A DNA stretch of 64,000 nucleotides, from the NCBI RefSeq assembly GCF_032452875.1, contig NC_083885.1, positions 66,013,625 to 66,077,624 of the forward strand, in the 5' to 3' direction. Positions 44,501 through 56,500 of the stretch are shown piece by piece (the first letter of the stretch is position 1; each line of letters opens with the position of its first letter). The position numbers and the translations under genes are program-made. Origin of the DNA: Bos javanicus (Eukaryota > Chordata > Mammalia > Artiodactyla > Bovidae). A model generated the notes under the pieces. That model did not search any database. It was not told the origin of the DNA and saw nothing but the letters and a program-made list of their open reading frames with translations.

Positions 44501-47500
44501 AAAAAAAGGCTAGTACAAGAAGATTGTATTGTTGAGAGGAATAGAAGGAAATTCTTCTCAAGATTTTTTGTGTAGCCTGAGAGGACTCACATGGGCTATA
44601 AAATCAACATGTGGGGGATGTAGGAAATTATTCGTTTTATACAAAGGATAATTCTTTCAGGAACAAGAGTAAATATGTTTAGTGTGAGAAAACCTAGTTT
44701 TAGCTCAGCTTACAGAGGAGACTCACATGGAAAAACCTCAAATGGAGGAAGTCCTTTTCATCATGTGTTTTTCAATATGAGAACTCAAACGGAAGAAATC
44801 CCAGGAATCATAGCAGGAAATGCTTATAGCCTGATTTGAGAGAATTCATACTAGACAAAAAATTCCAGTTGTATTCTGTTTGGAAAAGTTCTTACATCAA
44901 ATCATTGTATCTGAGAACTCTGAAATCACAGGGAAATAGTTGCTGCGGAGAGGTTTCATAAATAGCTGTTTTCAATATCATAGAAGTAGATATTGAAGAG
45001 TGTCTGAGAATGTAATCAATGTTAGGCATGAGGAGTCACAGAACCCACTGACCAGAAGCCCTTCAGTAGGAGTCCTCATTGTGTTCAGCATCAGAGGACT
45101 CATATGAGAGCAGATTCTCAATGTAATCTGTGCAGGCAGATCATTCATCTTAGCTCTCCCCTTGTTTGACAGAACAGAAAAACAGACTGAAGAGACCCAC
45201 ACGGAATAGTACAAATGAAATGTCTCATTCTGTTTTTACACCAGATTGTCATAAGAAAGACAAACTCTAAAACCTTGATCACATTAGGACAGCTATCCCT
45301 TGATATCCATGGGGGATTGTTTTAGGACTCCTACAGATACCAAAATCTAGATGCTCAAGTCCTTTATATAAAATGGTGCAGTACAGTGCTTGCTTCGGCA
45401 GCATGCACACTAAAATTGGAACAACACAGGATTAGCATGGCCCCTGTGCAAGGATAACAGGCCATTCGTGAAGCCCTCCATGCTACTTTAAAAAAATACA
45501 ATAAAATTGTGAAGTATAGACAGATGTGAAGGGTCAACTGTATGAATATATAGTAAAACAGGTTCTGTTTCTCCAATTTGGATTCTATTATCTTATCTGA
45601 AAATCTAGAACAAATGTTAAGTAGCACGAGTGAGCCCGGCATCCTTATTTCAGTTTCCTTCACATGTCCCCAGTTGCTAGGAAATAACTGACGTTACAGC
45701 TCAGGAAACCGTTGAGTGAATAAACAGTTGGAAAAATTACAAGAGATGAGGAAATCTTCAAACAGGAGAGTCTGAAGACTAGGCCAGGCTCCAAGAGGAT
45801 GATAAAAGAAATCTTAAAATAGTGCTACAAAGAACTTTGAAGTGGTCACATTCCTGGGGACAAGGTCAAAAGTCTATAACCTTGAATGGCTATCAAACAT
45901 GTTTTGGCAGGAATCCAGCCTATCACGGTGTGGTCACATACTGTGCAGTCTTTATTCAAGAATACTTCATGTTCTCTGTTACCATCCATTTGCTCTCTAG
46001 GACCCATGTAACCTTAATCCTATTATCTGAGGACCACTTTCCCTAGTGTCTAGGTACAGTCTCCGGAGTAATTTCAAGACCCGAAGTGCTTAAACTATTA
46101 ACTGAAAAAGAAGGAAAGTAAATGAACTAAGCATTGGACTCAAACCTTTTTTTGAGGAGAAAAAAAACTAAGAGTCCTGAGGAAAAATAAGATAAAAGCA
46201 GTAGTAAGTCAGAAATGAAGAAGAAAAAAAGAGCCCATTTTCTGGATAGATAAGAATAAATAAGTGGCAAGTTAAAAACCTATACAGAGAAAAGAAACTA
46301 TGTAGATATTCAGCAATACATGTTCCCATTATAGTGTTTTAAACAACTGTCAAAGAATAAGCCTGCTAGGGACTTCCCTGATGGTCCAGTGGTTAAGACT
46401 CAGCTCTTCCATTGCAAGGGGTGTGGGTTCAGTCCCTGGTTGGGGAACTAAGATCCCCTTGCCATGTGGTATGGCCAAAGAATGAAGAATAAGCCAGCTT
46501 TATGTACTGATATGAAACAATCACCAAGAGATATTTGTTTCTTACAAATATATACCTTTTAACATAGATAACGTGAACGTGTGAAGTGAAAGTGTTAGTC
46601 ACTCCTGTCCGACTGCAACCCATGGACTGTAGCCTGCCAGGCTCCTCTGTCCATGGAATTCTCCAGCCAAGAATACTGGAGCGGGTAGCCATTCCTTTCA
46701 ACAGGGGATCTTGCCAACCCAGGGATCAAACCTGGGTCTCCTGCATCGCAGGCAGATTCACCATCTGAGCCACCAGGGAAGTCCACCTTAATGTATATAA
46801 AGGTGTACAGACATACAGGATACCAATGTCTTTTTTTCCCACTTAAAAATATACATGCAAACATACACCAGGTATTAATATACCAATTGTTACCATTGGG
46901 AGAATATAGAAACTATAGGATGTGATTGTCTCCAGAGAAGGAAATTGGGTGGGAGGGTGACCTTCCACTTTCAGAGGTCCTGCCAGTAACTATGCTCATA
47001 AAATGGAAGACTGTCATCTTCATGCTGTGTCACCAGCTCCTGACATAGCATAGGTGCTCAGTAAGTATTTGTTAAGTACAGGAATGAACAAACAATAAGA
47101 TGGAAAGATTTCTGGAAAAGTGTAAAGTTGGCCCAAGAGAAATGTTAAAACCAACTTTTTCTTAAGAACAAAGTAGATAATTAGTTGTATCTCTGTATTA
47201 ACCCAGGCAGTGAATATTTTCTAGCTTCCTATTAAAAGATAGGTTTCCACAGAACATGAGCTACTCAATGACAGAACACTAGGTGCTTTGTTAACAGGTT
47301 CTTTCTGCAACCTATACATAGCATTGTTCTCACTAAAGCACAAAATGAGAAAAATATGAAAAGGAGAAAATATCTGTAGCTTGTAATAATGAACACCTAT
47401 TTTATCTATTTTTAGATAATGTGTTTAAAAAAAAAGTATCCTCTGAAATAGAGTTGAGCACTTACAACAGAGTATAAAATACAGAAACTTAATACTTGTG

Positions 47501-50500
47501 GCTTAAAGCAGAAATAACCACTTCAACATAGAGGAAAGACTTTGTTATTGATACTTTTTTGAAATGGAACCTAAGAATAAATTGGTAAGGAATGAGCAGG
47601 CTCTATTTGGAGAAGGTTATGTTAGAGGGCCATGTAAGACTTAAGTATGTAAAAACACTGACTTCTTTTGAGGGGTTAAAAGGCTAGAAGTGCATGAAGT
47701 CCCTTTCTTAAGTCCTATAATTATTCCAGCCAGCAGCCCCAGAGAAACTCCACAGCCCCATTCATCCTGTGGGAGCATGAAGGCAAGTCCCTGACCTGGC
47801 CTGTCTGGGAAGAAGCAGGTGGGGGTTTAAACCAAGGTCCTCTTACCCCATGACCTGCTTAGGCTCCCAAGTACAAGATGGGAACTTTGCAGCAGCGGCT
47901 GTCTTCCCATGATAACTTACAGATGGACACAATTTCAGTACCAATGAGATTTCCTGAAATTTGAAATATGGGCAAGCATAAGCCTTTGAAAGGCCCAATG
48001 TCTTGGTGCACTGTTCATCAAAGCACTTAGAAGCTCTGCTGTGTCAACAAATACTTCCTGAACAAACCTGCCAAAATGCCAAGTCCTGTTATAGGGAAGG
48101 GTCACCATGATAAACAGGGTGGAAAGGCCCCTGTCTCACTGGGCTTACACTCATTCCAGAGAAGCTACTAGCCTGTGTTGCTGAGTAAATGTAAACCTAC
48201 TAAAACAAACTTACCAGTTCAGTTCCTTAGTTGTGCTGGCCTTTCCAATGTTCACTGGTCACTTGCAGCTAATGGCTACTACATTGGACAGTGCAGATCT
48301 GGAATATTCCCTTCACCAAAGAATGTTCCACTGAGCAGTGCTGTTCTAGAGAGGGTGGAGAGAGAAATTAATGAGCCAGATACTTAAAGGTGGCAATCAA
48401 TGGTATGAAGAAAAATGAAACAATATAGAGTATATATATGGGGAAGATACAGGAATGGGGAAGCATGGCTGGGCAATACTAGTTCAGAACTGGGTGGGAA
48501 GATAGCTCCTAGATGACATCTGACCTGAGAGCTGGATGGGGAAGGAGAAGCAGAGATGTTAGGAAAGACATCACCTGGCAGGCAGGTAGCAAGTGCAGTG
48601 ACTTCTGGATGAGACACTCTTGGGCACATTTGAGGAAAAGATTGTAGCTATGTGAAGCCCTCTTTGGTATAAAAGGCATGAAAGAACAGGGTTTGGTTCC
48701 CAGGTGCTCCCTTCTGCAGATTCTTAGCCTCTCCCAGCGTGGATCTGTGTAAAAGTTGGTCACTTGCTTAATGGGGCTGGGGTGTTGTAAAAGCCCAGGT
48801 AGGTCCTTGGAGGGTTTCATGAAATGGTAGCTGCTGTTACTGATTTGAAGGCCGACTGTGTAATGATCATCAACAGCTTTGGCACATCCTCCTCTGGGCT
48901 TGGCTTAGGAGTTTCCAATGCATGAGACCCAGTTAGCAGCCTCAGCAGGCCAGTGAGGGGAGACACGTTTAGAAGGTGATGTAGCAAGATGTCCAGAGCT
49001 GAGGAGTAAGAAATGGGGAAAGGACGAGACAGGATGAGCTGAGGGCATCCTAGACAAAGGGAAGGTGCAACAGGGATGAGGGGAGCTGCCCCTGCACCCT
49101 CAACAAGCTCACAGAAGGACATTGTAATTAGTTACTATTATTTTTGTGGTCTTGTAGCAAAGCTTTCACTAGAAAACTGGGCACTGTGAGACAGACAGCT
49201 TACCTGAAGGTAGCAGAGAGAGCATGAGAGAAGAAAACAACGACTGCCATCAGCCTTTACAACTCCCCAGTACCTGCCTTGAGGTCCCTATTCACTTAGG
49301 GTGGGGAAACTGAGGCCCAGAAGGATTAAGCCCCTTGCCCAAAGGCTCAGTGAGTTTGTAAAATAGCCCCCTAGCTAGATAGGGAATTGCAGGTGGCAGG
49401 GACTAAATTCCCCAATCCTACCCCACCCCCCACCCCCGGGGGTTTTTCAGCTGGTGGATTGAAAGCCAGCACTTGGGATTTGTGGCTGAGGAATCATTTT
49501 ATGCAGCTCCCAAGGCAGATGGGTAGGTTAGTCAGCCCCGCCTGAGTGAGGTGTGGATCCAGGTTCAGCCTACACAGAGCTTTCATTTTTCTGTCAAGTG
49601 GGGCCAATACAGACAGCATTGAGGGTTCCCTTTAGAGGGATTGGGGAGTTGTTCCTGAGATGAGACAGAGGACTGAGGTGCCTGGAGTGACACTTACCCG
49701 CGGCCATTTCAGGTACTGCACAGCATCCAGTAGGTGTTTATGATAACTGCATAACCAGTGTCCACCTGAAGGGTTGCTACAGCAGAGAGAGGGCGGATAC
49801 ACTGGATTCAGCAACAAAGGAAAACACCCTGGTGCCCACAACGATAAGGAGGAAGTAAATATATGGCCCAGATTAAAGAAGGGGTGAGGTTAGAGAGAAT
49901 GAAGTAGAATACCAAAAAAAAAAAAATTTTTTTTAAGGGAGAAAGCACTAAATAAAAATTCCTCTGATTAACCAAGGAATAAAACACGGAAATTTCATAA
50001 AGTAAAAAGCTATTAAGCAATCTGGAGAATTAAGGTTTTTAAGTGTCATGCATGATTATTGCTCAAAATGGTGCTTGTGGCCCAGCACGGAGCCCCTAGG
50101 GAGCCCCACCTTGTTATCCTCAGAGAGAAATTCCAAGCCTTAAGAGCTGTAATTAAAAGAAAAAAACTGTGCTTTCAAGTCAAGAATGACTGGGCGGGGA
50201 GGCGGGAATCAGTTCAGTTCAGTCGTTCAGTCGGGTCCCACGCTTTGCGACCCCATGGACTACAGCACGCCAGGCTTCCCTTCCATCACCAACTCCCAGA
50301 GCTTACTCAACTCATGTCCATCGAGGCGGGAATAAGCCTCCAGAATCCTGAGGAACAGGAAGGGAACTAAAAAAATGTTCAAGATAACGCAGGTATGAAC
50401 TAAGGCAGGCAAGCATCCACATGAAGCTAACTCAAAGCCTTATTTGAGAGGAAGTTGGGGGAAGGGTTTGGAAATGGAAGGTCAAATGTCTGTCATGATT

Positions 50501-53500
50501 TTCATCAAGGAAAAAATCCTTTAAAAGTAGGAAAGGAGTGACCGGGCAGCGGCCATTACGTGACAGCGTGGCCCAGGAGCTGTTTTTCAACCCTGGAGCG
50601 CCCAAGGCCAGTCTGGATGAGCGGCCCCAGCTGGCACCGGGCGACTCGTGACTCCGAGCTGACTCACTACGCGCCAGCAACGGGCAAAACCCGTGAGGTC
50701 CGTGGAGGCCGCTGCCCAGTCGAGGTGTGTAATCAGAAAATTCGGAGAAAGGAGGACAAAAAAGCCCAAAGGAGACAAGGAAAGAATGTGGGAGCGGGGG
50801 AGGAAAATGGGTCGGGAATCCAGGTGCTCGTTACTCTCGAGCAAAGTGGCCGCGCTCCCGACACCCAACGTCACCCAACAAGACAGACTTGCAGCTCGGG
50901 AAGGTGTGTATGGAGGCTCCGCCGCACTGACCCAGGGAGACCGGGAAAGGGAACGCGAAAGGAAGAGGTGAGAGGCGAGTGAGCCGCAATCCTGCCAAAG
51001 GCCTCAGAGAAACCCAAAGCCTCAACATGGCGGCGCCGGAAGTCGCACGACTTGGAGGCTCCTGGGAGTTGTAGTGCGGCGGGAGCATGACGCATTTCCG
51101 TCCAGGCCGGAAGTCGCGGTCCTAAGCTCCTAGAACTTGGAGAGGAGCTGGTGCGGTTGTGAAGGGAGCGTGGGCATCTAAATTCTTCACCCTTGGGAGG
51201 AGGGGTCGGGCGCACTTCGTACACAGTCGTCTGGTATGGGCACGGGCTCTACCAAAACCAGCTCCGCAGCCGCCGCAGCTAAGTGCGCGGCGACATAGGC
51301 GGCAGGTGCTTGGGTGGCCACAGACGGCAAGGGAAAGCACGGAGACAGCGAACAAGCAGCCGCTACTCCTAGTCGCTTTCAGATTTTTTTTCTTTAAGCA
51401 GCTGCAGTTACTCCACAGTAATATAACTGACCTCGTGTGCGCCAGGCATAGAAAGCCAAACTCCAACAGCGGGAGTTTGCAGCAAAGTAAAGGTTTATTA
51501 TGTGGAGACAAATCCTAGGAGTGTTTTAAAGGGAAAGATTGGAGAGGCTGGGGTTAATAATTTTTTTTTTTTTTCTGGACATTTCTTAATCCTGTTTTTT
51601 GGCAACCTGCTCCAGTATTCTTGCCTGGAGAACCCCCATGGACAGAGGAGCCTGGTAGGCTCCATAGCGTCGCACAGTTGGAGATGACTTATCACGACGT
51701 CTCTGGCCAGGTGATCCATGGCTCCAGGATCTGTTAGCTCATCTTGCCCTGGACAGACAGCTTCAGTTTGTATTAAAGTACGATGCTATCGATCACAGCA
51801 GTTTTGGTCGTCTGACACTGGTGGATTCCGGAATTGAAGTCAGAGGGGACAAGAAAGGGGATACAGTTTTGGATAATAGAGGTTAAGCGTAAACTCGGTA
51901 GGGAAGTCGTTTTTAGGGGGACTCGTTTTCAACAGTAATTTCCTGTTCTGCTTTTTACTGCATGTGACAGGAACATTCCAATGTTGTCATAGTCCCCCTA
52001 AAATCAACGTACGAATTTTATAATGCTCACAAGGGGATCTTTCACAATTTTCTTGACCTGTGTTTGAATACTCCCTGTGTCTTCCAGTTTTACTCCATCA
52101 TTTACCACATTGCCCTGGAAGTGAGTGTTGTGGAAATAAAGCCCGCTCAAAAGAGGACATGCAGAGGCTATTACTCAAGAGTTGAACCTAGCAGGGGAGG
52201 TCAACCACCATCCTTTGTGTTTGAAGTGAAGTGAAGGTCTCTCAGTTGTGTCCGACTCTTTGCGACCCAATGAGTCTATACAGTCCATGGAAATCTCAAG
52301 GCCAGAATACTGGAGTGGGTAGCCTTTCCTTTCTCCAGGGGAATCTTCCCAACCCAGGGATCGAACCCAGGTCTCCCACATTGCAGGTGGATTCTTTACC
52401 AGCTGAGCCACAAGGGAAGCCCAAGAATACTGGAGTGGGTAGCCTATCGCTTCTTCGGGGGATATTCCTGACCCAGGAATTGAATCAGGATCTCCTGCAT
52501 TGCTGGCAGATTCTTTACTAACTGAACTGAGAGTAAAGCAGATTGGGAGGGGGAAGATCATGGTGAAAAAAAAGAGAAGGTTCTGATTGGAGAGTATTGG
52601 CTTGGGGGTCAGAAAGAAAAACTGGAAGTTATCAACCAAGTCCTGAGAGCTGGGCTTGTTGCCACAGAAGTTGTAGTTCCGAGTTCTGTTGTCTTATACT
52701 GGCTTTCCTTTATCTGTGTATTCATTCTCTGGGTATCACAGAAGTCACGTCTTCATCTCTGGCTGGCTCCCTGCTCATAAGTAGATTAGTATGGTAAAGT
52801 TCCTAGGCGTCCATTGTGAACTCTTTGTGTACTCAAATCAGTTGCATGGTGGGGATCTTGGGAACCCTGGGCTGCGCTGAGGTATAGCAAGTGGGGTAGG
52901 CACTGGTACAGCTGTTCTGAGGTGGATCAGAGGCTCAGCGTGGGCTCCATTCGGCCAGAATCTGTCTCCGGGCTGGAACGGGAGCTGCCCTCCTGGGGCC
53001 CCTCCGCCTACCGACTCGGCTGGGATGGCTGTACTGATGAGTCCAATTGAGGTAAATGCTTTGTCCACTGGGCCCCTCAGCCAGCATTTTTTTTTTTTTT
53101 TAATACTTTTATTTTGCTGTTGCTGCTCTGGCCTTTCTCTAGGGGCGGAGAGTGGGGTCTACTCTCTGTTGTGGTGCTCGGGCTTCTCATTGTGGAGCTG
53201 GGGCTGTAGGACGTGGACTCAGTAGTTGTGACTCCTTGGCTCTAGAGCACAGGCTAATTATTTGTGACACAGAGGCTTAGTTGCTCCACAGCCTGTGGGA
53301 TCTTCCCGGATCAGGGATGGATCCCATGTCTCCTGCATTGGCAGGTGGACTCGGACTCTACCACTGAGCCTGGTGGCTCTTGCCAGAGACCCAGGTTTGA
53401 TCACTGGGCCTGGAAGATCCCCTGGAGAAGGAAATGGCAACCCACTCCAGTATTCTTGCCTGGAAAATCCGTGGATGGAGGAGCCTGGCAGGCTTCAGTC

Positions 53501-56500
53501 CATGGGGTCCCAAAGAGTTGGACATGACTGAGTGACTTCACTTTCACTTTCATTTTGGCTGGCCATTGTCTGTGTGTTCATTCTCTGGGTATCACAGAAG
53601 TTGTGTTTTCACCTCTGGATGGCTCCCGGATATATGCAGATTCATCTGGTAAAGTTCCTAGGCATCCATTGTTAGGCTTTGAGTTCATCTATAAATTCCT
53701 TTCCAAGTAGAGCTGTGCTTAACCACTTATACTTAAAATAGCAACGGTGAAAGTACGGGTTTGCTCTGGATATCAGCTATGCCATTTCTGTCTTTATAAA
53801 ACAAGTCTAATTGAAAGTAAATCATAATCTGTGTTATTCACCTTTTTAAACTTATTTTTTGAATCTTTAACTCATTCAGAATTAGCATTTATTCTTGGAG
53901 TTGTAGAGAACTCTCTTGTTTCCTGTTACTTTGTGCGTGTTCCTTAGCATTTCAGGGCCATCCTGGAATTCTGTTTAGCAAATGCTCTCTGGACTCTATG
54001 CCAAGACCCAGCACCCCTGTCTTTCCCAGATATTTTCATTCTTGGCCCCCATGGAGGTGGGATCAGGTTCAGTTCGCCTCATGGGCAGGCATATATAGCG
54101 ACACAGTTCTTGTTGTCTCTTGGGGTTTTTTTGTTGTTGTTGTTATTCTGTGTTAAGAAATAATTTATATATCATAAAGTTCACCCTTTGAAAGTAACAG
54201 TTCAGTGGTTTTTATTATATTCACAAGGTTGTGCAACCATCAGTATGATCTCATTTCAAAATAGTTTCTATATCCTAAAGAAGCCGTCACCCCCCAACCC
54301 CTCATCTCTCCTTTCTCCTGGAAACCACTCTACTTTCTGTCTCTCTGTATTTGTTAATTTTGGACATTTCATATAAATAGAACCATACATATGTGGCCTT
54401 TTGTGTCTGGTTTCTTTCACTTAGCATAATGTTGTCAAGGTTCATTCATGCTGTAGTATGTATCAAAACTTCATTCCTTTTTATTGCCAAAGACAAATGT
54501 ATCATATGGATAGATCTTATTTTGTTTATTCATTTATCATTTGATGGGTGTTTGTTTTCCTTTTTTGGCAATTTTGAATAATGCTGCTGTGAACGTTCTT
54601 GTACAAGTTTTTGTGTTGACATGTGTTTTGAATTCTTTTGGATTGAAACCCGTGTATCATGATATAACTCTATGTGTAACTTGTTGAGGAGCTACCAGAC
54701 TGTTTTGCAAAGTAGTGTAGCATTCTGTATTCCTACTACTGTGTGCAAGAGTTCTAGGTTTTCCACATCCTCACCAACAGCTGTTACCACCCATCCTTGA
54801 TAATAGCCATCCTAGAGACTGGGAAGTGATATTTCACAGTGGTTTTTGACTTGTATTTTCCTGGTGGCTAACAACATTTCGAAACTTTTCATGCATTTTT
54901 TTGCCCATCTGTCTTGCTCTGTTTTCAACTTTCAGAGTGTCCTGAGGCTCAGTTGGAACCTCAGTTGGATCCTTTTCCTGCTGGGAATCCCCTGATGAAC
55001 ATCGAGGTGGTTGAAGTCCTCACCCTGAACCAGGAGGTGGCTGTTCCCCGGAATGCCCAGATCCGGGCTCTGTATGCTGAAGATGAGGGCCTGAGCCCAG
55101 AGGTTCTCAGGGAGCCCCCTCAACATCTGGATAAGCCTACGGCTGATCCTGAGATGGCTCGGCAGAGGTTCCGGGGTTTCCACTTTGAGGAGGTGGCTGG
55201 TCCCCGCGAGGCGCTGGCCCAACTCCGGGAGCTCTGCTGCCAGTGGCTGCGGCCCGAGGCGCACTCCAAGGACCAGATGCTGGAGCTGCTGGTGCTGGAG
55301 CAGTTCCTGGGCGCACTGCCTGAGAAGCTGCGGCTATGGGTGGAGTCGCAGCACCCAGTGGACTGCCGGCAGGCAGTGGCCCTGGTGGAGGACGTGACCT
55401 GGATCTCTGAGGAGGAAAGTGAGTTCCATGGAAGGGTGGGGAGATGGCTGTTCCTGGGAGGGTGTCTCGAGGGTGGGAGCAAAAGAACCCAGCCTTCCTG
55501 ACGGGTGGCAGAAGGGTGGCGCCCACTCCATCTAGGCCAAGGGCATCTGCTTCCTCCCCTTCCCCGACCCCATTTGGGGAATCAGTTTTAGATCATCAGT
55601 CCCCAACCTTTTTGGCACCAAGGAATGTTGTGAAAGACAGTTTTTCCTTAGACAGGCGTGGAGGGTGTGGTTCGGGCTGTAATGGAAACCATGGGGATCA
55701 GCTGATGGAGCTTTGCTGTCTTACCCACCACTCACCTCCTGCTGTGTGGCCTGGTTCCTAACAGGCCTTGGGCTGGTACCTGTCTGCAACCCAGGAATGG
55801 GGACCCCTACTTTAGATGTTTCCTTGCTGACATACCTGTCACTACCACTAGATCAAAGAACTTTGAGAATGGCCTCATCCCTGGACCTGTTTGTGGAAAT
55901 GGAAGGCCTCAGGCCCTACCTCAAAGCTGCTGAAACTCTTGGGTGGGGCCTGGCACTGCGTCCCTTTTTTTAAAATTGGAAGATAATTGCTTTACAGTGC
56001 TATGTTAGTTTCTGCTGTACAACAATGTAAATCAGCCATAAGTATCCATATGTCCCCTCCCTCTAGAACCTCCCTCCCACCCTGGCACTGCGTTCTTTAC
56101 TGAGCCCTCCACACATGTCTGATGGAGGCCAGCAGACAATGTGCTTCATGTTTGCCCTGGGATCCCTGCTGCGTCCACTTCAGTCACACAGGTGTGTGTG
56201 TCTGTATTTCTGAAGGGGCTTCTAACATCACACACTCATTGGGGGCTGTGAATAATGTGATGACTGAGACAGGATTCATGGACTCGTGAGGTCAACAAGC
56301 CTCCAACCTAGCAAGAAAGATGGGAGTCTGACAAGTGAACATGCATCTGACAGCAGTGGGTAGAGTGGTGACGGCAGCAGTGGGCCAGGGAGATGGTACA
56401 AGTTTGGGATGTACTGGGGATCCAGCCTTGATGAGACTTGATTTTCATTAGGCTAAGTTCTATAGAGCACAGACACCTGTTGGCTCACCTCCATTTTCTG

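Noticed and set aside
45386..45489. Functional U6 snRNA gene.
   Set aside because: Several changes from U6 in conserved positions, a deletion, and no recognisable upstream proximal element.
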